This document shows positions 8,184 through 16,439 of a stretch of 38,813 nucleotides of DNA, piece after piece (position 1 is the first letter of the stretch; every line of letters starts with the position of its first letter). The notes below the pieces were generated by a model. The model ran no database searches. It saw only the letters and a program-made list of their open reading frames with translations, and was not told where the DNA came from. Origin of the DNA: Actinomycetales bacterium (lineage in GTDB: Bacteria > Actinomycetota > Actinomycetes > Actinomycetales > Dermatophilaceae); assembly GCA_012729695.1 (NCBI GenBank), contig JAAYCP010000045.1, forward strand, positions 1 through 38,813. Direction: 5' to 3'. A program made the position numbers and the translations under genes.

Positions 8184-8218
8184 AGTGGGCGGGCCGCCGA
8201 TCGAGCGGCCCGCCCACT
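8184..8218 (+). terminator. Strong rho-independent-type hairpin after thiolase
   Basis: A perfect 14-bp stem (8184-8197 with 8205-8218; core GGGCGGGCCGC) with a 7-nt loop begins 19 bp after the thiolase stop and is followed by TTC. Confidence 0.82.
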
Positions 8219-8272
8219 TCGCATAGGTAGGTAGGACATCGCATGACTACCTTGCCCTTGCGATGCCCGCCC

Positions 8273-8296
8273 CCTTCTCTCCGGGGGAGAGAAAGG
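8273..8296 (-). terminator. Hairpin ending the Bax-inhibitor operon
   Basis: TTCTCTCC (8275-8282) pairs with GGAGAGAA (8286-8293) around a GGG loop, 8 bp below the stop of the small gene at 8305. A near-identical hairpin follows pth at 23675-23699. Confidence 0.55.
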
Positions 8297-8304
8297 AGAG
8301 GCGC

Positions 8305-8631
8305 TCAGGGCAGGGAGCGGCGGAGTGCCGTGAGGCGCTCGGTGAGGTCGCTGCCCCCGCCTGCGGCGTAGATGTCGAACACCAGCACGGCGAGCTGGTC
8401 CGGGATGACGGCGGCTCCGAGGTCCGGCACGGATGGCTGAGCCAGCTGCTCAGCAAGCTCATCGAGGAGGCGCCGGACCAGCCCCGCGGCCTCCTCCGCA
8501 GCCCGCACCGACAGCTCGGTGAACCGGCGCCGGATCCGGTCCACCTCCACAGACGACTCCGCCGGGACAGGTGGGCCTGTCCCGGCGGAGTGCAGTGCCG
8601 AGGTGTCGATCACGATGTGTCGATCACTCAC
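8305..8631 (-). CDS. Small protein of unknown function
   Basis: 108 aa from GTG 8631. I do not recognise a family. The N-terminus reads like a short beta strand (HIVIDTSALHS); the rest is mostly charged and amphipathic helix, with a Leu-rich segment around residues 40-65 and a final basic stretch. It looks soluble, with no signal or membrane segment. It starts 21 bp after the stop of the Bax-inhibitor-1 gene on the same strand and is followed by a hairpin, so it is probably the second gene of a two-gene operon. The ribosome site is weak, so it may depend on translation of the upstream gene. Confidence 0.6.
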   Translation of the reverse strand: MSDRHIVIDTSALHSAGTGPPVPAESSVEVDRIRRRFTELSVRAAEEAAGLVRRLLDELAEQLAQPSVPDLGAAVIPDQLAVLVFDIYAAGGGSDLTERLTALRRSLP

Positions 8632-8652
8632 ACGGCGAGGTCGCTGCGGCGA

Positions 8653-9525
8653 TCACTCACGCATACGAGCCATGAGGCGGAGGAACTCGATGTACAGCCA
8701 CACGAGCGTGACGATGATCCCGTGCGCGAGCAGCCAGCTGTAGGGCTGCGGGGCACCGCTGCGGATCGCCTGCTCGATGGAGTCGAAGTTCAGCGCCAGC
8801 GACACGGCTGCGAGGCCGACGGCGAAGATCGAGATCATGATGCCGAGGCTGCCGGAGCCGCCGAAGCCGAAGGCGGTGTTGGTGACCATCGCGTAGATGA
8901 AGTTGACGACAGCGAAGATGACGTAGCCGAAGATCATCATCGTCACGATGCGACGGAACTTCGCCGTGACCTTGATGAGGCCGACCTTGTAGGCGAGCAG
9001 CATGCCGGCGAAGGTGGCGAGGGTCGCGACGACAGCGTTCATGACGATGCCGGGGTACCGCAGCTCGAAGAACTGGCTCACCGCGCCGACGAAGAGGCCC
9101 TCGAGCGCCGCATAGGCAACGATGAGCGGGACGCTGATCGCCTTCTTCAGGACGATGACGAAGCCGAGGATGAGGGTGCCGATCATGCCACCCATCCACA
9201 GCATCATGCCGAGGCCGGGGCTGGACGCCGCGACCCGCCAGCCGACGAACCCGAGAACGAGGACGATGCCGAACAGCGACGCCGTCTTCATCATGACGTC
9301 GTCCATCGTGACCCGACCGGTCTGGACCGGGCCGGCGGACGGCGCGTTGTAGAGGTCGTTCAGCTGCTGCTGGGTCATGCCGCTCTGGGCGCCCCACTGG
9401 GCGCCTGCCTGGCCGAGGTCCGGCCGGGTGCGGGTCTCGGTGCCTACCTGGCCCGGGGGGTTGAAGCCCGCATAGCCACCGCGGGCATCCTTCTCGATTC
9501 GGTCGAAGACGGGGTTGGTCGCCAC
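8653..9525 (-). CDS. Bax inhibitor-1/YccA family membrane protein
   Basis: 290 aa. After about 75 hydrophilic residues, which include a Gln/Gly-rich stretch (AQWGAQSGMTQQQ), there are seven hydrophobic helices closing with a helix ending LYIEFLRLMAR. This layout and the C-terminal sequence match actinobacterial Bax inhibitor-1-like proteins. Bacterial members of the wider family behave as pH-sensitive calcium-leak channels or interact with FtsH; which applies here cannot be seen. GTG 9525 has AGGAGAG upstream. A 7-bp hairpin (9552-9570) sits in its 5' leader, 27 bp from the start codon. It is followed closely by the small gene at 8305-8631. Confidence 0.9.
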   Translation of the reverse strand: MATNPVFDRIEKDARGGYAGFNPPGQVGTETRTRPDLGQAGAQWGAQSGMTQQQLNDLYNAPSAGPVQTGRVTMDDVMMKTASLFGIVLVLGFVGWRVAASSPGLGMMLWMGGMIGTLILGFVIVLKKAISVPLIVAYAALEGLFVGAVSQFFELRYPGIVMNAVVATLATFAGMLLAYKVGLIKVTAKFRRIVTMMIFGYVIFAVVNFIYAMVTNTAFGFGGSGSLGIMISIFAVGLAAVSLALNFDSIEQAIRSGAPQPYSWLLAHGIIVTLVWLYIEFLRLMARMRE

Positions 9526-9735
9526 TGCGGCCTCTCCTAGAGCTCGTGCGGGCGGGGAAGGGCTCCCCGCCTCCTGCTACGAGGATAAATGGTCGAACGG
9601 CGCCGGATTGTTCCCATCCACAGGTCTTCTGAGGCTCATCTTCCGCGCCGACCGGCCCACCGATCCCCTCGTATGCGCGGGCCGGGTGGGCGAGCAGGGC
9701 ACAGTCGCAACGGTGTTGGGGTTACAGTGGCAGAC

Positions 9736-9812
9736 GCCCCCGTAGCCCAACCGGCAGAGGCAGGCGACTTAAAATCGCTCGAGTGCGAGTTCGAATCTCG
9801 TCGGGGGTGCCA
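9736..9812 (+). tRNA. tRNA with UAA anticodon (nominal tRNA-Leu), class I shape, CCA encoded
   Basis: The cloverleaf folds well. Acceptor: 9736-9742 with 9802-9808 (first pair G-U). D stem: 3 bp. Anticodon stem: GGCGA/TCGCT around loop CTTAAAA, giving anticodon UAA. T arm: GCGAG-TTCGAAT-CTCGT. CCA is encoded at 9810-9812. Two features do not fit tRNA-Leu: the variable region is only 5 nt, whereas bacterial tRNA-Leu is class II with a long arm, and the discriminator base is G, whereas LeuRS strongly prefers A73. The anticodon assigns it to UUA codons, but its amino acid is uncertain. A possible -10 hexamer TACAGT lies at 9723-9728. Confidence 0.82.
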
Positions 9813-10056
9813 CGCGTGGCGGCCAGGAGCAGGTCGAGTCGCTGCTGCGCCGACAGATCTGGCGGTCTCATCCATTGGGATGACGTGCCAACGGGAAGTT
9901 GCTTTGCCCATGCAACCCCAGCGCCCTCAGTACTACAGTGAGCGCGTCCGCCGGTCCGGCCGGCTGGGCAGCTGCCCGCTGGCGTGCAACCAACGGCTTG
10001 AGCCGGCGGTCTCGATTCACTACGTTGTCGGCAATCTCGACTAGCGAGGCATCATC

Positions 10057-10695
10057 GTGAGCACCGAACCCTCCCGCCGCCGCGGGCCCGCGAAGGGCAC
10101 CCCGCGTCCGTTGCGGATGGCGCGCGCCGAGCGGGAGGCACAGCTGCTGGACATCGCTGAGGAGGTGCTCGCCGAGCGGGGCTATCTCGCGACGACCGTG
10201 GAGGAGATCGCCGAGCGCGCGGGAATCACCAAGCCGGTCATCTACGACCACTTCGGTTCCAAGGACGGTCTGCTCCTGCGCGTCATCGTCCGCACCCACG
10301 AGGCGCTCGAGGCGGCAACCCGGGCAGCGTTCGAGGAGATGGGCAGCACCCACGATGCCGAGCGGGTCCTCCGGACCACGCTGACCGTGTGGTTCGAGTT
10401 CGTCGACTCCCATCGTGGGGGACTCCGTCTCCTCCATGAGGGGCAGATGGTCGCTCAAAATGAGTTGGAGCGGATCAAGGTCACTCAAGCGGCTCTGCTC
10501 GTCGGTGCGCTCCAGAACACCGACGCGTTCGGCGACGCTGAACCTCATGGGCTCGAGGCGCTCGTGCACGCCATCGTGGGTGCGAGCGAGCGCTACGCCA
10601 TGTGGCGGCTCTTCCACCCCCATGTCTCGGCACAGCAGGCCGTCGACGAGCTCACCGACTTCATCTGGAACGGCATCCGCCCGCGCGAGGGGTGA
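10057..10695 (+). CDS. TetR/AcrR-family transcriptional regulator
   Basis: 212 aa from GTG 10057, with GAGG about 8 bp upstream. The N-terminal DNA-binding domain is typical: a basic leader, then the helix-turn-helix at about residues 47-66 ending in AGITKPVIYDHFGSKDGLL. The C-terminal ligand domain has no recognisable specificity. The 244 bp between the tRNA and this gene contain several short dyads but none I can name as its operator. It converges with the MerR gene with only 6 bp between stops. It resembles the second TetR of this window (37788-38462) in the DNA-recognition helix, so the two may bind related sites. Confidence 0.9.
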   Translation: MSTEPSRRRGPAKGTPRPLRMARAEREAQLLDIAEEVLAERGYLATTVEEIAERAGITKPVIYDHFGSKDGLLLRVIVRTHEALEAATRAAFEEMGSTHDAERVLRTTLTVWFEFVDSHRGGLRLLHEGQMVAQNELERIKVTQAALLVGALQNTDAFGDAEPHGLEALVHAIVGASERYAMWRLFHPHVSAQQAVDELTDFIWNGIRPREG

Positions 10696-10701
10696 GGTGC
10701 C

Positions 10702-11595
10702 CTACCGGCTCCGAGCCAACCCGGCCAACGTCTCGGCGGCCGCTCCGATCCGGTGACCCAGTCGGATGATGCCCTCGGGAGCGAGGTCCTGCTGGGCGCC
10801 GCCGACGGCGATGATCAGGTCAGGGCGCTGCGCCTGAAGCGCCGTGAGGACCTCCTTGGTCGCTGCGACGTCTGCCTCGGTGGGCATGGCGATGACGATG
10901 GCCGTGGCCTCGGGGGCCGCGGCTGCAGCCAGCCAGTCCGCGAGGGGTAGGTCGGCCCCGAGGTAGTCGGTGACGAGTCCATGACGCCGGGCGGCGACGG
11001 CGAAGGCGAAAAGGCCGAGCTCGTGACGGCCGCCCGGCGGCATCCCGACGAGCACCCTGGGGCCGGCCGCGAGACGGGTCCCTGCCTCGTAGGCGGCTGA
11101 CAACCGACGCGTCACGGCGTTCGAAGCGAGGTGCTCCCCTCCGACACTGACCCGACCCGACGCCCAGCCCTCACCGAGCGCCTCGAGCGCGGGGATGAGG
11201 ATGTGGTCGACGACCGCCTCGAAGCTCCCTCGGGCCATCATCTGGTCCAGCACGACCTCGAGCCGGTCGGCATCGAGCTCCGCGGCAGCCTCGACGAGGG
11301 CCTCGATGTCGATCGTGGGGTCGATGTCGGACGAGAGGAGATCACTGGAAACGGCATCTCCGCCCCCCGACGCCTGAGCCGACTGTCGCCGGGACTCCTG
11401 CGCTGCGAGGCTCGGTGGGCGACCGGCGTCGACCAGCCGCGCCATCCGGGCCAGCGCGCGCACGTCCTCCTCGCTGTAGACGCGGTAGCCCGCCTCGGTC
11501 CGCTGCGGCGTCACGACACCGTAGCGACGCTCCCACGCCCGCAGTGTCGAGGGACTGATCCCGACGCGCTCGGCGGCGCCCTTGATCGTGTACAT
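10702..11595 (-). CDS. MerR-family regulator with B12-binding domain (CarH/LitR-like)
   Basis: 297 aa. Residues 1-70 are a MerR winged helix (ISPSTLRAWERRYG, GYRVYSEEDV). Residues 95-165 are the helical B12-binding subdomain with the Wx9EH motif: Trp144, Glu154, His155. Residues 179-297 are a Rossmann cobalamin domain with PPGGRHELG, where His191 fits the lower axial ligand (ExHxxG), and YLGADLP. CarH/LitR proteins use adenosylcobalamin as a light sensor: the dark tetramer represses and light releases it. In Thermus CarH the residue after the Trp is His132, which ligates cobalt after photolysis; here it is Ala145. B12 binding therefore looks intact, while the standard photochemical end state does not. 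It is divergent from the SDR gene at 11799, whose promoter overlaps a dyad, making that gene the likely target. Confidence 0.92.
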   Translation of the reverse strand: MYTIKGAAERVGISPSTLRAWERRYGVVTPQRTEAGYRVYSEEDVRALARMARLVDAGRPPSLAAQESRRQSAQASGGGDAVSSDLLSSDIDPTIDIEALVEAAAELDADRLEVVLDQMMARGSFEAVVDHILIPALEALGEGWASGRVSVGGEHLASNAVTRRLSAAYEAGTRLAAGPRVLVGMPPGGRHELGLFAFAVAARRHGLVTDYLGADLPLADWLAAAAAPEATAIVIAMPTEADVAATKEVLTALQAQRPDLIIAVGGAQQDLAPEGIIRLGHRIGAAAETLAGLARSR

Positions 11596-11662
11596 CAGCG
11601 GGATCCCAGTGCTGCGCAGTGGCTGATCCGCGCCCTGTCGTTACTCATTGCTTTACCTATCA

Positions 11663-11682
11663 CAAACCTTTGACAATGTTTG
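11663..11682. promoter_or_regulatory. Dyad overlapping the -35 box, candidate operator of the MerR/B12 regulator
   Basis: CAAAC (11663-11667) and GTTTG (11678-11682) form a dyad with two more paired positions inside (TT/AA). It covers the -35 hexamer of the divergent promoter. CarH-type repressors act by covering -35 elements, so the position fits; binding itself is inferred. Confidence 0.5.
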
Positions 11683-11698
11683 CAACCAACCCTAAGGT
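11670..11698 (+). promoter_or_regulatory. Sigma-70-type promoter of the SDR gene
   Basis: Perfect -35 TTGACA (11670-11675), a 17-bp spacer and -10 TAAGGT (11693-11698). Transcription would begin near 11705. It lies in an unusually AT-rich patch. Confidence 0.75.
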
Positions 11699-11798
11699 GT
11701 GACAAGCCCAAAGGGAAGCCGAAACCTCAATGATCGAGGAGCCTCGTGTCGCAGACACCACCGTTCACACCGACGCACGCCTTGTGGAGGGAGTCCTT

Positions 11799-12788
11799 GT
11801 GAGCGCAGCCGACAGCGGCCTGGACCGGCTGCTCGATCGCAGCATAGTCCCCGGCTACTCGGCTCTCGGCTACCGCCTCCGCAAACGCGAATGGTCGAAC
11901 GATGACCCCCGACCGGACGCGCTCGCGGGTCGCCGCGCCCTCGTGACCGGCGCCGGCGGCGGCCTCGGCGAGGCGACCGCCCTCGGCCTGGCCCGGCTCG
12001 GCGCAACGGTCCACCTTCTCGTGCGCTCCGAGGCGCGTGCGGCTGCGGCGGTCGACCGGATCCGAACCACCCTGGCGGAGGACGGCCGGACGGCCGAGCT
12101 CATCGTCGAGGAGTGCGACGTCTCCGACCTCGCCGCGGTCCGCGGCTTCACCGACTCCTTCGGGGGGCGCCTGCGCGCCATGGACTCCGGACTGGACGTG
12201 CTGATCCACAACGCGGGCGTCCTGCCTGCGACCCGCACCGAGTCGGTCGACGGACATGAGCTCACGGTGGCGACCCACGTCCTCGGCCCCATCCTCATGA
12301 CCGAGCGACTGCTGCCGGCCCTGAGCGCGAGCACCGTGGGCGCACGGGTCGTCCTCGTCGCCTCGGGTGGGATGTACACCCAGGGCCTACCGACCCGCGA
12401 CCCTGAGTACACCAAGGGTGAGTACAGCGGCTCCGTCGCGTACGCGCGCTCCAAGCGCATGCAGGTCGAGCTGACCCCGCTCCTCGCCGAGCGCTGGAGC
12501 GATGACGCAGTGTCCGTGTATGCGATGCACCCCGGCTGGGCGGACACCCCAGGGGTCGCCGACTCGCTCCCGCTGTTCCGCACCCTCACCCGCCCCATCC
12601 TGCGCTCCGCCGAGGCCGGCGCGGACACGGCCGTCTGGCTTGCCGCGACCGAGCCGGCCCCGCCGAGCGGCACGTTCTGGCACGACCGCAACGTCCGCCC
12701 CACGAGCTACCGCTCGGCGACGCGGCCCAAGCCTGGAAAGGTCGACACCCTCTGGCAGTGGGTGCAGGACGCGATCAACGTCGAGTGA
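11799..12788 (+). CDS. Short-chain dehydrogenase/reductase (DHRS12-like)
   Basis: 329 aa from GTG 11799, which has a strong GGAGGGAG 5 bp upstream; ATG 11730 in the same frame lacks a well-placed ribosome site. The protein shows the classical SDR elements: the nucleotide loop TGAGGGLGE (50-58), NAG (138-140), catalytic Ser189, Tyr215 and Lys219 in YARSK, and the HPGWADTPG segment. An extra N-terminal 40 residues and the C-terminal WHDR and TLWQWVQ features match the DHRS12-like subgroup. The substrate is unknown. DHRS12-like SDRs occur in some bacterial light-induced gene sets with photolyase and fatty-acid-modifying genes; none of those partners is here, so control by the divergent MerR/B12 regulator is inferred from position and promoter only. 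Confidence 0.88.
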   Translation: MSAADSGLDRLLDRSIVPGYSALGYRLRKREWSNDDPRPDALAGRRALVTGAGGGLGEATALGLARLGATVHLLVRSEARAAAAVDRIRTTLAEDGRTAELIVEECDVSDLAAVRGFTDSFGGRLRAMDSGLDVLIHNAGVLPATRTESVDGHELTVATHVLGPILMTERLLPALSASTVGARVVLVASGGMYTQGLPTRDPEYTKGEYSGSVAYARSKRMQVELTPLLAERWSDDAVSVYAMHPGWADTPGVADSLPLFRTLTRPILRSAEAGADTAVWLAATEPAPPSGTFWHDRNVRPTSYRSATRPKPGKVDTLWQWVQDAINVE

Positions 12789-12792
12789 CCCC

Positions 12793-12827
12793 GTCGGCTC
12801 AGCCGACTCAGTCCCTCTGCTCCAGAG
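12793..12827. terminator. Two adjacent small hairpins between convergent genes
   Basis: GTCGGC/GCCGAC (12793-12807, 3-nt loop) and CTCTG/CAGAG (12815-12827, 3-nt loop) fill the 70-bp gap between the SDR stop and the ppx stop. A bidirectional terminator is likely. Confidence 0.5.
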
Positions 12828-12858
12828 GATGAGCAAGCTGCCGGCCTTCTGCGTCGAG

Positions 12859-13842
12859 TCAGCCAGCCAGCCGACGCGCGACGCTCAGTGCGATGCCGTC
12901 GAGGATGTCGTGCTCCGAGGTGACGACGGCGATCCCCAGGGACGCTGCGGCCACCCGGGCGACGACCCGGTCCCAGACCAGGCCCCCGGCACCGATGACG
13001 TCGACCCGGCCGGGGTGCATGAAGCCGAGCGCGGCGCGCTCGTCGTGGCTCATCGCGAGGAGATCCGCTGAGGCGGCGGCGATCTGCTGGGGCGTGAGCT
13101 CGGCCAGGTGGATCTTGCCGGGATCGTATGCGTCCAGCGCCAGAGCGTGCGCCGTCAGGGTGGTGACGGAGCCGGCCAGGCCCACGAGCGTGTGCACGCC
13201 GGACAGGTCCACGTGCGCGGCGATCTCGTCGATCGCCGCCTCGACATCCGCGGTGGCTGCGGCGATCTGCTCAGCTGTCGGCGGGTCGCTCACGAGGTGC
13301 CGCTCGGTCATCCGGACGCAGCCGACGTTCGCCGAGTAGGACTGGATCACGCGGAAGTCGTTGCCCACGGCCTCGCCCCGGACGAGCTCGGTCGATCCAC
13401 CCCCGATGTCACACACGAGGTACGGACCCGGATAGCCGGCCGCGACGACATCGCCCGTCGCACCCGTGAAGGACAGCTCCGCTTCCTCGAGACCACTGAT
13501 GACCTCCGGCGCAATCCCGAAGTGGGAGAAGGCCGCTCGCACACCGTCGATGAACTCGGCGGCATTCGAGGCGTCACGCGAGGCCGACGTGGCGGTGAAG
13601 CGCACGCCCTCGCAGCCGAGCTCCTCGCACGTCCTGGCATAGCGGTCGGCGACGGTCAGCGTCCGCTGCATCGCGGCGGGGTCGATGGTCCCGGTCCGGT
13701 CGACGCCGTACCCGAGTCGCACGATCTCCATCTCCCGCACGACGTCGGTGACCACCGGCGCTGCTCCCTCAGCGAGCTGGACGTCGGCGATGAGCAGCCG
13801 GATCGAGTTGGTCCCGCAGTCGATCGCCCCGACACGCACCAT
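12859..13842 (-). CDS. ppx: Exopolyphosphatase / pppGpp phosphohydrolase family (Ppx/GppA)
   Basis: 327 aa. ASKHA-fold protein with the first phosphate loop GAIDCGTNSIRLLIAD at the N-terminus and the second loop VCDIGGGSTELV near residue 145. Members release phosphate from polyphosphate or from pppGpp; the short two-domain form seen here corresponds to mycobacterial Ppx2 (Rv1026), which also lies after eno, ftsB-like and DUF501 genes. The ATG at 13842 follows directly on the stop of the DUF501 gene (no spacer), so translation is coupled. It is the last gene of the long minus-strand cluster that begins at mfd. Confidence 0.93.
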   Translation of the reverse strand: MVRVGAIDCGTNSIRLLIADVQLAEGAAPVVTDVVREMEIVRLGYGVDRTGTIDPAAMQRTLTVADRYARTCEELGCEGVRFTATSASRDASNAAEFIDGVRAAFSHFGIAPEVISGLEEAELSFTGATGDVVAAGYPGPYLVCDIGGGSTELVRGEAVGNDFRVIQSYSANVGCVRMTERHLVSDPPTAEQIAAATADVEAAIDEIAAHVDLSGVHTLVGLAGSVTTLTAHALALDAYDPGKIHLAELTPQQIAAASADLLAMSHDERAALGFMHPGRVDVIGAGGLVWDRVVARVAAASLGIAVVTSEHDILDGIALSVARRLAG

Positions 13843-14454
13843 CTACGCCTCCTCCTGCTCCTGCGCCGTCCTGGCGGCAGAGCCCTTGGGTCCGGTCGCA
13901 TGACGGTCCCGGCACGGGTTCTCCCACCACCGCGGCAACAGCTCCAGCGCCTCGTCCCCGAAGGGGTTGACGCCCAGGCCGGCCGCCAGCGAGTGGGCGA
14001 CGAGAACGTGGAGGCACTTGATCCGCTCCGGCATACCGCCCGCCGAGATCCCGGCGATCTCGGGCACGTCGGCGAGCTCCGCCCGGCGGCGCAGGTAGTC
14101 CTCGTGGGCCAGCGCATACGCCCTGGCCAGCTCGGGATCATCGGCCAGCCGGTCCTGCATCTGCTTCATCACACCCTCCGACTCGAGGGTGCTGATCGCT
14201 CCGGTGAGCCGGGGGCAGGTGGCGTAGAAGGTGGTCGGGAACGGCGTCCCGTCCGGCAGCCGCGGCGAGGTGCGGACCACGTCCGGGTCCCCGCACGGAC
14301 AGCGGTGCGCCACCTCGACGACGCCGCGCGGCTCACGGCCGAGCTGGCTGTGCACTGCCTCGAGGTCCTCGGCGGTGGGTGGCTCCCCGCAGGGCGGACC
14401 GGCCTCCGCGGCGCGCGACAACGCAGCCTCCCCGCCCGTTCCAGGTCCCGTCAT
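13843..14454 (-). CDS. DUF501 family protein
   Basis: 203 aa, matching the conserved actinobacterial DUF501 family, which is almost always encoded between an FtsB/DivIC-like gene and ppx. Visible family features are the cysteine cluster HRCPCGDPDVVRTSPRLPDG, the segment PTTFYATCPRLT, and GISAGGMPERIKCLHVL near residue 145. The paired cysteines suggest a metal site or redox role, which is inference. No signal peptide. The start ATG overlaps the ftsB stop as ATGA, and its stop abuts the ppx start, placing it in the middle of a tightly coupled operon. The function is not established. Confidence 0.9.
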   Translation of the reverse strand: MTGPGTGGEAALSRAAEAGPPCGEPPTAEDLEAVHSQLGREPRGVVEVAHRCPCGDPDVVRTSPRLPDGTPFPTTFYATCPRLTGAISTLESEGVMKQMQDRLADDPELARAYALAHEDYLRRRAELADVPEIAGISAGGMPERIKCLHVLVAHSLAAGLGVNPFGDEALELLPRWWENPCRDRHATGPKGSAARTAQEQEEA

Positions 14455-15101
14455 GGAGCCGGCTCGACGTCGGTGCGGTCGGCCTGGTTGATGCTGGCGA
14501 CGAGTCGGTCGTACCAGGGCCGGCTCTCCGACACCTGACCGGTCGCAACCTGCTGACCCTCGATCTCGTCCCCCCCGATGACGGTGTAGGACACCTCGCC
14601 GGGCCGGACGAACTTCAGCCGCTCACGCGCCTGCTGCTCGATGTAGGCCGGGTCGCGCCAGCGCTCCTGCTCGGCCTCGAGCTGGGCGAGACGCTCCTCC
14701 CCCTGCGCGACCTGCCGCTCCAGCGCAGCGATCTCACTGCGCTGGGCGAAGTACGACCGCATCGTCGGCGCCAGGAGCACGACGAGCACGAGGGCGACGA
14801 TCGCGATGACGGCCCACCGCCACAGGCCACTCCCCTGGTCCTGCCGCGCACTTGCCATCACACGGGGGGCGCGGGTGGCTGCGGGACGACTCGCCGGGCG
14901 CGCCTTGTCAGCCCGCGCCGGGTTCGGGCGGAACGCCGGCTTGGCCTTGGCCGCCGACGTCTTGTTCGCGGTCTTGCTCGTGGACTTGCTCTTGGGCGAA
15001 GAGGTCGACCGCGCCGCGCTCTCGGGCCGGGCCGAGGACGAGCGCGACCCGGGCCGGGTGGTCCCCCGGCCCTTGGACGCGCCCGATCCCCGGCTCGCCA
15101 T
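14451..15101 (-). CDS. FtsB/DivIC-like septum formation initiator
   Basis: 216 aa. The first 90 residues are a disordered Ser/Lys/Arg/Ala-rich cytoplasmic tail. A single transmembrane helix follows (about 94-111), then an extracellular coiled coil (about 115-150) and the family motif ARERLKFVRPGE. This is the bitopic layout of FtsB/DivIC, which link FtsL and FtsQ in the divisome. Mycobacterial orthologues sit in the same place after eno. Its start is 8 bp downstream of the enolase stop and its stop overlaps the DUF501 start. The long basic N-terminal tail is common in actinobacteria but much longer than in E. coli FtsB (about 103 aa total). Confidence 0.9.
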   Translation of the reverse strand: MASRGSGASKGRGTTRPGSRSSSARPESAARSTSSPKSKSTSKTANKTSAAKAKPAFRPNPARADKARPASRPAATRAPRVMASARQDQGSGLWRWAVIAIVALVLVVLLAPTMRSYFAQRSEIAALERQVAQGEERLAQLEAEQERWRDPAYIEQQARERLKFVRPGEVSYTVIGGDEIEGQQVATGQVSESRPWYDRLVASINQADRTDVEPAP

Positions 15102-15109
15102 GTCCTGTG

Positions 15110-16399
<1,290 letters not shown>

Positions 16400-16439
16400 T
16401 CACTCCTTGGGTGGTGGCGGAAGGGATTCGGAAATCAGC

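Noticed and set aside
8263-9540. 425-codon plus-strand frame over the Bax-inhibitor gene
   Set aside because: Its product is an Asp/Glu/His-rich low-complexity string typical of an antisense frame, while the minus strand encodes a coherent seven-helix protein.
10702-11595. Calling the MerR protein a proven B12 photoreceptor
   Set aside because: The residue equal to CarH His132 is Ala, and no carotenoid or photolyase genes are adjacent, so light sensing is not shown by the sequence.
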